This document shows, one piece after another, positions 51,146 through 60,442 of a stretch of DNA of 64,000 nt (positions within the stretch are counted from its first letter, which is position 1; each line of letters begins with the position of its first letter). The position numbers and the translations under genes are program-made. The notes beneath the pieces are model-generated. The model was not told where the DNA came from. It did not search any database and saw only the letters and a list, made by a program, of their open reading frames with translations. The stretch is from an uncultured Collinsella sp. (lineage in GTDB: Bacteria; Actinomycetota; Coriobacteriia; Coriobacteriales; Coriobacteriaceae), in assembly GCA_902464495.1 (NCBI GenBank), contig CABQJK010000001.1, positions 94,854 to 158,853 on the forward strand, written 5' to 3'.

Positions 51146-51934
51146 ATGGGCTACCGTAACAACAACACTGGCTATCGCGACGACATTCTGCAGAACCGCT
51201 CCGTCGTCAAGCGCAACTGGGCTGTCATTGAGCCCGACGGCTGCGTCAAGAACGTTATCCCCGGCTTCGAGAACTGCGACGTCACCATCCTGGGTTCGCC
51301 CAAGCTCGGCGGCACCTTCGTCGATTACCTGCTGACCGTGCATGAGGGCGGCAAGAACGCTCAGGGATGGGGCCAGCCGGGCGAGGAGCTCTTCATCTAC
51401 TTCTTCGACGGCACCGTCGAGGTTTCCGATGGCGAGACCACCCAGACCGTGACCGACGGCGGCTACATCTTCGTCCCCGAGGGTAAGAAGATCTTCTTTG
51501 AGAACAAGGGCGAGGGTGACGCTCACGGCTTTATGTACAAGCGTCTCTACGACCGCATCGAGGGCCACGAGGCCCACACCGTAATCGGCAACTCCAACGA
51601 TCTTGAGTGGGTCGACTACGAGGACATGACCGACGTCAAGTGCTGCGACTTCCTGCCCAGCGCCACCGATCTTGGCTTTGACATGAACATCCACATCCTG
51701 GCCTTTAAGCCGGGCGCGTGCCACGGTTACGTGGAGACCCACTTCCAGGAGCACGGCGCCTACATCTTCTCCGGCGAGGGCATGTATGTGCTCGAGGACC
51801 AGTGGCTGCCCGTCAAGAAGGGTGATTACCTCTACATGGGCGCTTACTGCCCGCAGGCCGCCTACGGCATCGGCCGCGACGAGGACTTCGCCTACATCTA
51901 CAGCAAGGACTGCAACCGCGACGTCCGCCTCTAA
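51146..51934 (+). CDS. allE: (S)-ureidoglycine aminohydrolase
   Basis: A 262-residue bicupin, like E. coli AllE/YlbA (261). First cupin at about residues 50-125 (GWGQPGEELFIYFFDGTVEV, GGYIFVPEGKKIFFEN), second at about 165-250 (HILAFKPGACHGYVETHFQE, GMYVLEDQWLPVKKGDYLYM). Releases ammonia from ureidoglycine stereospecifically to give (S)-ureidoglycolate for AllD. Good AAAGGAAA upstream. Confidence 0.93.
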   Translation: MGYRNNNTGYRDDILQNRSVVKRNWAVIEPDGCVKNVIPGFENCDVTILGSPKLGGTFVDYLLTVHEGGKNAQGWGQPGEELFIYFFDGTVEVSDGETTQTVTDGGYIFVPEGKKIFFENKGEGDAHGFMYKRLYDRIEGHEAHTVIGNSNDLEWVDYEDMTDVKCCDFLPSATDLGFDMNIHILAFKPGACHGYVETHFQEHGAYIFSGEGMYVLEDQWLPVKKGDYLYMGAYCPQAAYGIGRDEDFAYIYSKDCNRDVRL

Positions 51935-52010
51935 ATCATTCCTGGGTTTCGGGGTACTCCTCTCCTCTCTCTCCTAACCACGTGTGAGGTGCCCTACCCG
52001 TCTTCAACCT

Positions 52011-52039
52011 GCCCCGCGGCGCCGCGTGCGCCACGGGGC
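52011..52039 (+). terminator. Terminator after allE
   Basis: GCCCCG-C-GGCG ... CGCC-A-CGGGGC, then GCTTTTGC. Marks the end of the allC-allE transcript. Confidence 0.7.
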
Positions 52040-52058
52040 GCTTTTGCACTACCATCTG

Positions 52059-52089
52059 ATGTGACAATGGGACTGTCTCCCAGTCACAT
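52059..52089 (+). promoter_or_regulatory. Palindrome in the pucR leader
   Basis: ATGTGAC / GTCACAT with an inner TGGG/CCCA, about 20 nt before the start codon; possible autoregulatory site. Confidence 0.45.
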
Positions 52090-52109
52090 GCGACCGCAAA
52101 GGAGCCCTC

Positions 52110-53708
52110 ATGAACGTATCAGATGCGCTGCTGCTTCCCTCCTTCGAGGGCGCCACCGTCATCGCCGGCCGTGCGGGCCTGGATCGTGAGGTCTCCACCG
52201 CCATGATCGTCGAGGCCCCCGATATCGAGTCGTGGGGCAAATCCGGCCAGATGCTCATCACGAGCTTCTATGCCTTTGAGAACCTCTCCGCTGACGGGCT
52301 CACCTTCTTCTTTGATAAAGCAGATGAGCTCGGCATCGGGGCGATTGTCTTTAAGCCCGAGCGCCTTTTGGCAGAGGCACCGGCTCAGATCGTCAAGCTT
52401 TGCGACAAGCACGATCTTCCGCTCATTCAGATTCCCGCCGACACCAAGTATGAGGGCCTGCTGCTCGACGTGCTCGGCAACTTCCTAGACTCCAACCTCA
52501 CACTGCTCAACCGCTTCTATGACCTGCATCGTCAGACTATGGACCTGGCCCTGCGCGAGCCTACCGTGCTCGAGATTCTGCTCAAGCTGCGCGGCCTCAT
52601 TCATGCCGATATCACGTTTTTCGACAGCACCAAGGATCGACGCACCACCACGAGCCAAGAGCTTTCGCGCTTTACCATGCCGCGCTTGACGGAGTTCGAC
52701 GAAAACCAGTACCGCAGCCATCGCTATTTTGACGCTGAGCTTACCTACCCCGAGCTTACGCGCCATGCGACTGCGGTGCTCATCCCCAGCTCCGATGACC
52801 AGATCTACTACTTGATCTTGCACGTTAAGGTCGCGCGCCTTTCCCCGCTCGACATCATGGCGGTCGAAAACGTCGTGTCGCTGCTACAGATGGAAATCCT
52901 TAAGCAAAACGCCCTCGACCGTAAGATCTTCTTCCAGAACAACAATGTGATGCGCGAACTGCTCACCGAGTCTTCGCTCGACCCCGAGCGCGTCATGAAC
53001 AGCTTGCAGTCGCTGGGCATTGGTGCCTTCCCCCATTACGAGGCCCTGATGCTCAAGGTCAACCTCGTCGACCCCAATGCCATCGATCGTCGCGGCGATA
53101 TCTTGATTATGACGCGTCGCCGCCTCAAGATGCTCTATCCCGAGACCGCCTACCTGGAGATGAACGATTCGATCGTCTTTTTGCATAACGTCAAATCGCC
53201 CCAGGCCCGCTACGATTCGGCTGATATCAAGACGATTATGAAAGATGTCGCCATGGTGCCGGCGCTGCCAGCGTTTTCGTACCTGGGCGCCATCTCGTCG
53301 CTTGGAACGTCGTCGAACCTGCCCGACCTGATGCGCGAGGTCACCGAGATTGAGCGCTTCTTTGATGGCGAGCAGTATCACGGCCGCATCATGCGCTTTG
53401 AGGATTTGGGCATCTACAAGCTCTTTATGCAGGTAACCGATGCCACCGAACTCACGCGCTTTATCGATCCGCGCGTACGCGAGCTCCACGACCGCAGCTT
53501 CGAGTTCTTTGAGACGGCCTCGGTCCTGTGCGAGAACAACCTCAACTACCAGGAAACGGCCCGCCAGCTCTTTATGCACCCCAAGACGATCCGCTACCGC
53601 TCCGAGCGCATCCAAAAGACGACCGGACTCGACTTCCACAACCCCGACGATCGTCTGCAGATTGCACTGGGCTCGCGCATCTTCCGCCTGCTCGATAAGG
53701 AGAACTAA
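52110..53708 (+). CDS. pucR: PucR-family transcriptional regulator
   Basis: A 532-residue protein. N-terminal PucR purine-sensing domain (MNVSDALLLPSFEGATVIAG, DIESWGKSGQMLITSFYAFE), a middle region typical of the family, and the C-terminal HTH_30 (YQETARQLFMHPKTIRYRSE). Activates purine catabolism genes in response to allantoin or related metabolites in B. subtilis. Here it stands at the end of the structural genes and is the expected regulator of both divergent operons. AAAGGAG 7 nt upstream. Confidence 0.92.
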   Translation: MNVSDALLLPSFEGATVIAGRAGLDREVSTAMIVEAPDIESWGKSGQMLITSFYAFENLSADGLTFFFDKADELGIGAIVFKPERLLAEAPAQIVKLCDKHDLPLIQIPADTKYEGLLLDVLGNFLDSNLTLLNRFYDLHRQTMDLALREPTVLEILLKLRGLIHADITFFDSTKDRRTTTSQELSRFTMPRLTEFDENQYRSHRYFDAELTYPELTRHATAVLIPSSDDQIYYLILHVKVARLSPLDIMAVENVVSLLQMEILKQNALDRKIFFQNNNVMRELLTESSLDPERVMNSLQSLGIGAFPHYEALMLKVNLVDPNAIDRRGDILIMTRRRLKMLYPETAYLEMNDSIVFLHNVKSPQARYDSADIKTIMKDVAMVPALPAFSYLGAISSLGTSSNLPDLMREVTEIERFFDGEQYHGRIMRFEDLGIYKLFMQVTDATELTRFIDPRVRELHDRSFEFFETASVLCENNLNYQETARQLFMHPKTIRYRSERIQKTTGLDFHNPDDRLQIALGSRIFRLLDKEN

Positions 53709-54566
53709 ATGGAGCTCGAGATTTGCGCCGGCAAGATCAAGGTTCCGGCGACGGTCCATGCGATTGAGGGATTTTCCAATGGCTGCGCCATCGTCTATTA
53801 CCACGGCGGCGGTTTTTTGTATGGCGAGCGTGGCGACCTGCCGGAGCCATACGTCGATATGATTACCGCCGCCGGCTATACGCTGGTGGCTGCTGACTAT
53901 CCCCTCGCGCCCGAGTGGCCGCTTGAGTGCTCGGTGGAGCTTTCGTTCCAGGCACTTTGCCAGCTGGTCGAGCACGAGCTTGCCGAACTCGGCTGCGATC
54001 GCTACGTGCTCTTTGGCCGCTCGGCAGGAGGCTATTTAGCGCTCAAGATGGCAGCCGAGCTTGCCTCCAAACGCCCCGATTTGCAGCAGCCTGCCGCCAT
54101 CTGGGACTTCTATGGCTACTGGAACCTCGAGGATCCGTTTGTGAGTACCCCGAGCGCCCACTACGCGGCCATGCCCGCCGTGGGTGCCGCAACGGTTAGC
54201 GCACTCACGGGACCTTCTGGCTCCCTGGTGTTTGAGGGCCCCAAAGCCACGAGGTTTTCCCTGTATGTGCATGCGCGCCAGCAGGGATCTTGGGGGCGCA
54301 TGCTGGGCGTGGACGAGAACAACGTCGCCGTGATGTCGTTGACGCGCGAAAATCTTGAACGCCTGCCTCCCGTATTTATCACGGCAAGCACCGGGGACAA
54401 CGATGTTCCCCTCAAGCAGTCCAAGTCACTCATGCGCGCCGCCAAACAACGCCAGATGCACCAGGTGTACTATCTGGAACACGACTTTGACCGCGACACC
54501 GCCAATCCCGTAGGGCGCGAAACCTATCAAGCCGCCCTTGCCTACCTATCCGAAGTACTCGGCTAA
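53709..54566 (+). CDS. Alpha/beta-hydrolase (HGGG-type esterase/lipase)
   Basis: A 285-residue protein with oxyanion-hole YYHGGGFLYGE, nucleophile elbow FGRSAGGYLA and a C-terminal Asp/His pair (STGDNDVPLKQS and YLEHDFDRDT). Hormone-sensitive-lipase-like group. Starts immediately after the pucR stop, so it is co-transcribed. A role in purine breakdown is unclear: it may hydrolyse a ureide ester or amide, or be unrelated. Confidence 0.85.
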   Translation: MELEICAGKIKVPATVHAIEGFSNGCAIVYYHGGGFLYGERGDLPEPYVDMITAAGYTLVAADYPLAPEWPLECSVELSFQALCQLVEHELAELGCDRYVLFGRSAGGYLALKMAAELASKRPDLQQPAAIWDFYGYWNLEDPFVSTPSAHYAAMPAVGAATVSALTGPSGSLVFEGPKATRFSLYVHARQQGSWGRMLGVDENNVAVMSLTRENLERLPPVFITASTGDNDVPLKQSKSLMRAAKQRQMHQVYYLEHDFDRDTANPVGRETYQAALAYLSEVLG

Positions 54567-54584
54567 CAACGAAAGGACCGCATT

Positions 54585-55541
54585 ATGATAATTGCACTGC
54601 TCGAGCCGCTGGGAGTACCCACGCAGACCATCGACGAGCTCGCCGCACCGCTCAAGGAAGCTGGCCACGAGTTTGTCTACTTTGACACCAAGACCACCGA
54701 TCCGGCCGAGCTCGCCCGCCGCAGCGAGGGCGCCGAGGTCGTCATGATCGCCAACAACCCCTACCCTGCCGAGGTCGTCGCCGGCGCCGACGCACTCAAG
54801 ATGATCGCCGTCGCCTTTACCGGCATCGATCACGTGGGGCTTTCCGCCTGCCGCGAGCGCGGTGTTGAGGTGCGCAACTGCGCCGGCTACTCCGACGTTT
54901 CGGTCGCCGAGCTTACCCTTGGCCTTACTATCGACGTGCTGCGCAAGGTGGGCGCCGCCGATGCCGCCGTTCGCGCCGGCCAGACGAGCGCCGGCCTTGT
55001 GGGCACCGAGATCTGCGGCAAGACCGTAGGCATCGTGGGCTGCGGCAAGATCGGCTGCGCCACGGGTCGCCTCTTTAAGGCTTTTGGCGCCCGCGTGCTG
55101 GGCTATGCCCGCCATGAGCACCCCGAGGCGGCCGAAGCCGGTATTGAGCAGGTCTCACTCGAGCAGCTGCTTGCCGAGTCCGATATCGTGAGCCTGCACC
55201 TGCCCAACAACGATGCCACGCGCAAGAGCTTTGGCACCGAGCAGTTCGCCCAGATGAAGGACGGCACTGTCTTTATCAACTGCGCTCGCGGCGCTATCGT
55301 GGACAACGATGCCCTCGCCCAGGCGCTCAACGACGGCAAGCTCGCCGGTGCCGGCATCGACGTCTTTGATATGGAGCCGCCGATCCCTGCCGACTACGCC
55401 CTCGTCAACGCCAAGAACTGCATCTTTACGCCGCATGTTGGCTTCCTTACGCACGAGGCCATGCAGCGCCGCGCCAAGATCGAGTTCGACAACGTTGTCG
55501 CCTACGTTGAGGGCCGCGCGCAGAACGTCTGCGAGCTGTAA
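54585..55541 (+). CDS. D-isomer-specific 2-hydroxyacid dehydrogenase
   Basis: A 318-residue enzyme with the NAD-binding loop VGIVGCGKIGCATGR, the catalytic Arg in INCARGAIVDN, the Glu in DVFDMEPPIP and the His in FTPHVGFLTHEA. Glyoxylate/hydroxypyruvate reductase or D-lactate-type. In this setting, reduction of glyoxylate made from ureidoglycolate, or NAD+ regeneration, fits. Last gene before a very strong terminator. Confidence 0.85.
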   Translation: MIIALLEPLGVPTQTIDELAAPLKEAGHEFVYFDTKTTDPAELARRSEGAEVVMIANNPYPAEVVAGADALKMIAVAFTGIDHVGLSACRERGVEVRNCAGYSDVSVAELTLGLTIDVLRKVGAADAAVRAGQTSAGLVGTEICGKTVGIVGCGKIGCATGRLFKAFGARVLGYARHEHPEAAEAGIEQVSLEQLLAESDIVSLHLPNNDATRKSFGTEQFAQMKDGTVFINCARGAIVDNDALAQALNDGKLAGAGIDVFDMEPPIPADYALVNAKNCIFTPHVGFLTHEAMQRRAKIEFDNVVAYVEGRAQNVCEL

Positions 55542-55556
55542 CGCATGCTCGATACG

Positions 55557-55605
55557 AAAAGTGGCGGGCTCGTCGGGGTGGTTTCCCGGCGAGCCCGCCA
55601 CTTTT
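55557..55605 (+). terminator. Strong terminator ending the purine regulon
   Basis: A perfect 16-bp stem AAAAGTGGCGGGCTCG with 17-nt loop and T-run. Confidence 0.9.
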
Positions 55606-55644
55606 ATGTCCTTGCAAGTTGCCCGGATGGGCTGTCGATAAGGC

Positions 55645-56166
55645 CTACTCGTCCCAGGTCACAAACGACCAGTCGACATCGGCCTTGGTGTGATAGGTGG
55701 GGTGGCTGTGGATGCGACCCACGAGCAGCACCGCCTCGAGCTCGTAGCCATTCTCGACGCCGAGCACCTGGCGCGCGTAATCACTCGAAGCACCGCCGTC
55801 GTTTGCCTCGCGCAGGCGGCTCTGGATCCACACGCTGCCCAGACCCAGGTCATCGGCCATAACGTGCATGTTCTCCATGGCGATGGAGCAGTCCTCCACC
55901 CAGGTATCGGACACGCCTGGATCGCCGAAAACCGCAATGGCGGCACCGGCGGTCTTAAACGCAGCCGGAGCGGGCTTGCGCATGCCGGAGAGCTCTTCGA
56001 GCTTCTCGGGGTCGGTCACGACCACAAAACGCCACGGCTTCTTGCCCTTGCCCGTGGGGCCAATGAGACCGGCAGTCAGAATCTTCTCGAGCTCCTTGCG
56101 GCTCACCGGCTCACCCGTATACGAACGAACGCTGCGGCGCTTCATCAAGATGTCCATTAAAGCCAT
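55645..56166 (-). CDS. Nitroreductase-family flavoprotein
   Basis: A 173-residue FMN protein. RRSVRSYTGEPVSRKELEKI at the start, GPTGKGKKPWRFVVVTDP and the ending HTKADVDWSFVTWDE. Short nitroreductase group (about 170 residues). Reduces quinones or nitro compounds with NAD(P)H; substrate not known. It is the only gene on its transcript. Confidence 0.88.
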   Translation of the reverse strand: MALMDILMKRRSVRSYTGEPVSRKELEKILTAGLIGPTGKGKKPWRFVVVTDPEKLEELSGMRKPAPAAFKTAGAAIAVFGDPGVSDTWVEDCSIAMENMHVMADDLGLGSVWIQSRLREANDGGASSDYARQVLGVENGYELEAVLLVGRIHSHPTYHTKADVDWSFVTWDE

Positions 56167-56322
56167 CGTGTCCTCCTTTGTCGGTAGAATGCCATCCTTA
56201 TTGTGGACCGATGGACGGCGAGCTGGTATATCCGCTATAGATAGAAATTGCTTCCCAAATTACCCTCATTAGGCAAGAAGTCTAAACTCCAGCGCCATAT
56301 CCGTCATCAGTGGACAAACAAG

Positions 56323-56390
56323 ATTGGTGCAAACAAACCTGACCCCTTTGCACCACTTGGTGCATGGGGGTCAGGTTTGTTTGCACCAAT
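56323..56390. repeat. Long palindromic repeat, REP-like member 1
   Basis: A 24-bp perfect inverted repeat (ATTGGTGCAAACAAACCTGA...) encloses an inner 7-bp hairpin TGCACCA/TGGTGCA. The conserved core GGGGTCAGGT is flanked by arms that differ from the related element at 63715. It lies at the gldA 3' side. Confidence 0.65.
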
Positions 56391-56392
56391 AC

Positions 56393-56431
56393 AACAAGGG
56401 GGCAAAGCCGCTGTCGACCTTGCCCCTTGTT
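56393..56431 (-). terminator. Terminator of glycerol dehydrogenase
   Basis: AACAAGGGGG-CAA paired to TTGCCCCTTGTT with one bulge, downstream of the gene's stop on the minus strand. Confidence 0.65.
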
Positions 56432-56455
56432 CGTCGATTAAACTATTCGCCTGAA

Positions 56456-57556
56456 CTACTCGTCCATGAGGTAGTAGTGACCCAGTGCGTCGGCACCCAG
56501 GATGGCGTTTGCGACCATCTCGGGCGTTACCTCAAACGGCATGTTGCACATGGTGTCCTCGGGTGCGCAGGCGGCCTCGGCAACGATCATGGCCTGCTCG
56601 CGCGTAAACTCGGCAACGCCGAGCTCCTTCATCGTAACGGGAAGACCCAGCTCGATGCAGAAGCTCAAGACCTCCTCGAGCTTCTCGGTCGGAGCATCCT
56701 CGAGCACCAGCTGGACGATGGTGCCAAAGGCGACCTTCTCGCCGTGGTACATGCCGTGGCACTCGGGCAGCAGCGTCAGGCCGTTGTGAATGGCGTGCGC
56801 GGCAGCAAGGCCGGAACTCTCAAAGCCAATACCGGAGAGCAGCGTGTTGGCCTCGATGATATGCTCGACGGCAGGCGTCAGAGCACCCTTCTCCAGGGCG
56901 ACCTTGGCCTTGACGCCATCGGCCATGAGCGTCTCGTAGCAGAGCTTGGCGAGCGCCAGGCCGGCCATACCGCCCTTGCCGCCAGCACAGGTACCGCCGT
57001 CGGCATCATGCGTCGCCTGAGCCTCAAAGTAAGTTGCGAGCGCGTCACCCATGCCCGCCACCGTCAGGCGCACCGGGCTTGCGGCGATGACCGTGGTGTC
57101 CATAAGGACGATATTGGGGTTCGCCTTAAGGAACAGGTACTTGTCGAACTGGCCGTCATCGGTGTAGAGCACCGAGAGCGCCGAGCACGGGGCATCGGTC
57201 GAAGCGATGGTGGGGCATATGATGACCGGAGACTCCAGGTAGTAGGCAACGGCCTTCGCGGTGTCGAGGATCTTGCCGCCACCGACGCCGACGATGATGT
57301 CGCAGCCGTTGTCGCGTGCGAGCGCCACCAGGCGATCAACCTCGCCCTTGGAGCACTCACCGTTAAAGTCCTCAAACAGCAACTCGGCCTTGGTCTCGGC
57401 AAAGCCGCCCTCGATCTTGGCACCGACGCGCTTCTTGCCCGAAGGCGTCACGATGACGAGGGCTTTGCCACCGAGCGGCTCAACATAGGAGCCAAGCTTG
57501 GCGAGCTCGTCCGGGCCCTGAATATACTTGCTGGGGCTATTGAAAATTGCAGCCAT
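56456..57556 (-). CDS. gldA: Glycerol dehydrogenase (iron-containing ADH family)
   Basis: A 366-residue enzyme with VGVGGGKILDTAKAVAYY, TIASTDAPCSALSVLYTDDG and the metal ligands in LAAAHAIHNGLTLLPECHGM. The GldA group, oxidising glycerol to dihydroxyacetone with NAD+. It is adjacent to an alcohol dehydrogenase gene on the same strand but has its own terminator. GAATGGGATAGATATG lies before the start. Confidence 0.9.
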   Translation of the reverse strand: MAAIFNSPSKYIQGPDELAKLGSYVEPLGGKALVIVTPSGKKRVGAKIEGGFAETKAELLFEDFNGECSKGEVDRLVALARDNGCDIIVGVGGGKILDTAKAVAYYLESPVIICPTIASTDAPCSALSVLYTDDGQFDKYLFLKANPNIVLMDTTVIAASPVRLTVAGMGDALATYFEAQATHDADGGTCAGGKGGMAGLALAKLCYETLMADGVKAKVALEKGALTPAVEHIIEANTLLSGIGFESSGLAAAHAIHNGLTLLPECHGMYHGEKVAFGTIVQLVLEDAPTEKLEEVLSFCIELGLPVTMKELGVAEFTREQAMIVAEAACAPEDTMCNMPFEVTPEMVANAILGADALGHYYLMDE

Positions 57557-57588
57557 ATCTATCCCATTCTCTATAGCTAAAAAGAAAA

Positions 57589-57618
57589 GGGGCTCCGTAC
57601 AACTATGTGCGGAGCCCC
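57589..57618 (-). terminator. Terminator between the two dehydrogenases
   Basis: Stem GGGGCTCCG / CGGAGCCCC with inner AC/GT pairs; minus-strand T-run TTTTCTTTTTAG follows. Confidence 0.85.
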
Positions 57619-57641
57619 CTCATCACGATAATGAGCGTCGA

Positions 57642-58865
57642 TTAGAAATCGATGTCGGTGTCGTAGTAGCAGGCCTTGAGGATCTTCTCGAAGTCGGCAG
57701 CCTTGGTCTCACGCGGGTTCTCCGGCGTGCAGGCGTCCTGCTCGGCGTTCGCGGCGATCTCGGGGAGCTTGGCGAGGAACTCCTCCTCGGAAACCATCTG
57801 CGGGTTCTCGGCGTCGACCTTCACGCCACCGTTGGCGTAGTCCTTGATGGACTGCGGGATGTTGAGCTGGTCGTTGAGGTCGCGGATCTTCTGGACGAGC
57901 GCAGCGATGAGCTCCTCGTTGGTCTCGCCGGGAAGGTGCAGGATCTCCTTGGCCACATAAGCGTAGCGCTCGGCAGCACGGGGATCCTTGGAGTTCCACT
58001 GGATGACCTTGCCAAGGTACATAGCGTTAGCAGCACCGTGGATGATGTGGCCGTTCTCAAAGGCTGCACCGGTCTTGTGAGCCATGGAGTGAACGATGCC
58101 CAGCAGGCCCGAGGAGAAGGCGATGCCGGCGATGCACTGAGCCTCATGCATGTGCTGACGGGCCTCATGGTCGCCAGCATAGGACTTGGGCAGCCACTCG
58201 ACGATCTCGCGGATGCCGTGCAGGGCGTTGGCGTCGGTGAACATAGAGGCGAAGGTAGAAACGTAGGCCTCCATGCAGTGGGTCAGAGCATCCATGCCGG
58301 TGTGAGCGCACAGCTTGGCGGGCATGGTGTAGGTGAGCTCGGGGTCGACGATGGCGACATCAGGGGTGATGTTGAAGTCGGCCAGCGGGTACTTGATGCC
58401 CTTGGCGTAGTCGGTGATGACGGAGAAGGCGGTAACCTCGGTAGCGGTACCGGAGGTAGAGGAGATGGCGCAGAAGTGAGCCTTCTGACGCAGCTCGGGG
58501 AAGCTGAACGGCTGGATGATGTTATCGAAGGACTCCTCGGGATACTCGTAGAAGACCCACATGGCCTTAGCGGCATCGATGGGCGAGCCGCCGCCGATGG
58601 CGATAATCCAGTCGGGCTCGAACTCGCGCATGGCCTCGGCGCCCTTCATGACCGTCTCGATGGACGGATCGGACTCGACGCCCTCGAACAGCTTGACCTC
58701 GAAGCCGCCCTCTTTGAGGTCGGCCTCAACGTCCTGCAGGAACCCGCCGCGGCGCATAGAGCTGCCGCCAGAAACGATGATGGCCTTCTTGCCCTTGAGG
58801 TTCTTCACCTCGTGGCGAGCGCCCTCACCAAAGTACAGATCGCGAGGATTGGTAAAACGTCCCAT
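57642..58865 (-). CDS. Iron-containing alcohol dehydrogenase (butanol dehydrogenase-like)
   Basis: A 407-residue group III alcohol dehydrogenase. AIGGGSPIDAAKAMWVFYEY, SSTSGTATEVTAFSVIT and the metal ligands in SMAHKTGAAFENGHIIHGAA are visible. Probably reduces an aldehyde to an alcohol with NAD(P)H during fermentation. ATG 58865 has AGGAGG 7 nt upstream; ATG 58916 is rejected for lack of one. Confidence 0.9.
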   Translation of the reverse strand: MGRFTNPRDLYFGEGARHEVKNLKGKKAIIVSGGSSMRRGGFLQDVEADLKEGGFEVKLFEGVESDPSIETVMKGAEAMREFEPDWIIAIGGGSPIDAAKAMWVFYEYPEESFDNIIQPFSFPELRQKAHFCAISSTSGTATEVTAFSVITDYAKGIKYPLADFNITPDVAIVDPELTYTMPAKLCAHTGMDALTHCMEAYVSTFASMFTDANALHGIREIVEWLPKSYAGDHEARQHMHEAQCIAGIAFSSGLLGIVHSMAHKTGAAFENGHIIHGAANAMYLGKVIQWNSKDPRAAERYAYVAKEILHLPGETNEELIAALVQKIRDLNDQLNIPQSIKDYANGGVKVDAENPQMVSEEEFLAKLPEIAANAEQDACTPENPRETKAADFEKILKACYYDTDIDF

Positions 58866-59365
58866 ACTGTGCCTCCTAAACAAGCCCCTCTTAGACTTGC
58901 GTATATAACGGAGCACCCGATTGGCTCCGTTAGGACCGTTTTGCGCGTTGCCGGCGATGACAATGCGCGATGTCTAAACGTCTCAACGCTCAGACAAACA
59001 CTATTTTACCGTTCTGGTTGGTCAGTTATTCACCTAAAGCCGACAATGATGAAACGTTTTTTCTATCCCTGAAGACCCTTGTGGGGCATTCATACTCCCA
59101 AGCTGGGCAAACGTTTTATCAAGGTTGACCACATATCCCGGGCAGGACGGTGCCCCTCCAAAATGCGCCCCGTTCGCCGCCAAAAATCGACCGTTTGCGG
59201 CACCGTGATACCACTCAGTCGTCCAAGGTGCCGACATTTGTGCGACATCCGTCTTCGTGGTGCAAAGGTGCATGTCCAAGTGCGGCACCCCCGGTGTGCC
59301 ACATGCGGGTAAACTAGAACCTTATATAGAGACATTTGAACCCTAACCGCAGCAAAGGAGGCCCC
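58866..59365. other. 500-bp intergenic region
   Basis: No gene I would defend. An 84-codon minus-strand frame at 59034-59288 has no ribosome site. The stretch is the divergent promoter space of the alcohol dehydrogenase and the protein at 59366; near its end TTATATAG is a candidate -10 box and CAAAGGAGG the binding site. Confidence 0.45.
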
Positions 59366-60442
59366 ATGGCATTCGATCCCATTCAAGAGGATTGCCATCG
59401 CCTCGTTCTTGAGGCCTTGCGCCGCGACAATATCCCGCTCACCGACGGCCCCGCCGTCGAGCGTCTGATGGATCAATTCACCCGCAACCCCGCGCCGCTC
59501 ATCGTGCACGACCGCGACCGCGCCGGGCATCTGATTGCCAAGGTGGTCGAGGCCGTCGACTACCGCATTCCCTTTATCCCCGACGATGCCCAAGCCGAGC
59601 AGGAAGAGGCCGCTGCCGAGAACATGCTTCGCGAGGCCGCCGCACTCGATCCGGCCAACTGGGATGCGCAGCGCATGCTGACGGCCCTCACCGCTGACTC
59701 CAACGAGGAATACGTGCAATATCTGGTGTCCAAGTGCGACGAGGTGGAGCACGATCTGGCGCTCAAGATTGCCTCGGCGCAGGACCCCTACGAACGCGAG
59801 GCCGCAGGCGACCTGACCCGCCGTCCCTACCTGCGCTGGCTTGCCGCCTTGGCATCGCGCGCGCTCATTAGCGGCCGCTACCGCATGTCGCTCGAAGCCG
59901 CAAACCGCAGCCTCGACTTTGCCCCCAACGATCCCGCCGGCGTCCGCCACACCGCAATGCTCGCCATGGCAAAGCTCGAATACCCCGCTGAGGAGCTCAA
60001 GCGCTTTCGCTCCGCTCACTCCGTGCCGTACCTCGCGAATACCCCGCTGCGCCGCCGCCCCAAAGACGCGGAGCGTGACTTGGACCCATGGACGCTCATC
60101 GCGCTGATGAGCGCTGCTTGGCGCGAGCTGGACTACGAGGGCGCCGAGCACTACTTGCGCATCCTTGCGCGCTCGTGTCCGCACGCAGCCGAGGCGCTCT
60201 ACTTCCAAACCGAGTTTCCCGATGGCGTCTATGCCCGCGTCAACGTGGGTGCAGGCTCCACCGACGAGCTTGTCCTTGCGCTGTCCGAGGCGACGCCGGT
60301 ACTGCAGGAGGGCCTGGGCGCCCCCGACAATGCCAGCTTTGCCGCCTGGGTCGCCACCAACGATATCGTGCGTTCCCAGATCGACGAGCGCATCCTGCGG
60401 GCGGCCGAGCAGGGCTTGCCGTTTAAGGGAGGAGACCTCTAA
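59366..60442 (+). CDS. Helical-repeat-like protein of unknown function, paralogue 1
   Basis: A 358-residue, Ala/Leu/Asp-rich protein with TPR-like helix pairs (AAENMLREAAALDPANWDAQ, EAANRSLDFAPNDPAG and ILARSCPHAAEALYFQTEFP). No catalytic motif or membrane helix. It shares length and layout with the next gene, which overlaps it by one base (TAATG), so the pair was probably made by duplication. Start at ATG 59366 with AAAGGAGG. Conserved next to MurT-GatD here; the role is unknown. Confidence 0.65.
   Translation: MAFDPIQEDCHRLVLEALRRDNIPLTDGPAVERLMDQFTRNPAPLIVHDRDRAGHLIAKVVEAVDYRIPFIPDDAQAEQEEAAAENMLREAAALDPANWDAQRMLTALTADSNEEYVQYLVSKCDEVEHDLALKIASAQDPYEREAAGDLTRRPYLRWLAALASRALISGRYRMSLEAANRSLDFAPNDPAGVRHTAMLAMAKLEYPAEELKRFRSAHSVPYLANTPLRRRPKDAERDLDPWTLIALMSAAWRELDYEGAEHYLRILARSCPHAAEALYFQTEFPDGVYARVNVGAGSTDELVLALSEATPVLQEGLGAPDNASFAAWVATNDIVRSQIDERILRAAEQGLPFKGGDL

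Noticed and set aside
59034..59288. 84-codon minus-strand frame in the alcohol dehydrogenase leader
   Set aside because: No binding site; it sits in the promoter space of two divergent genes.
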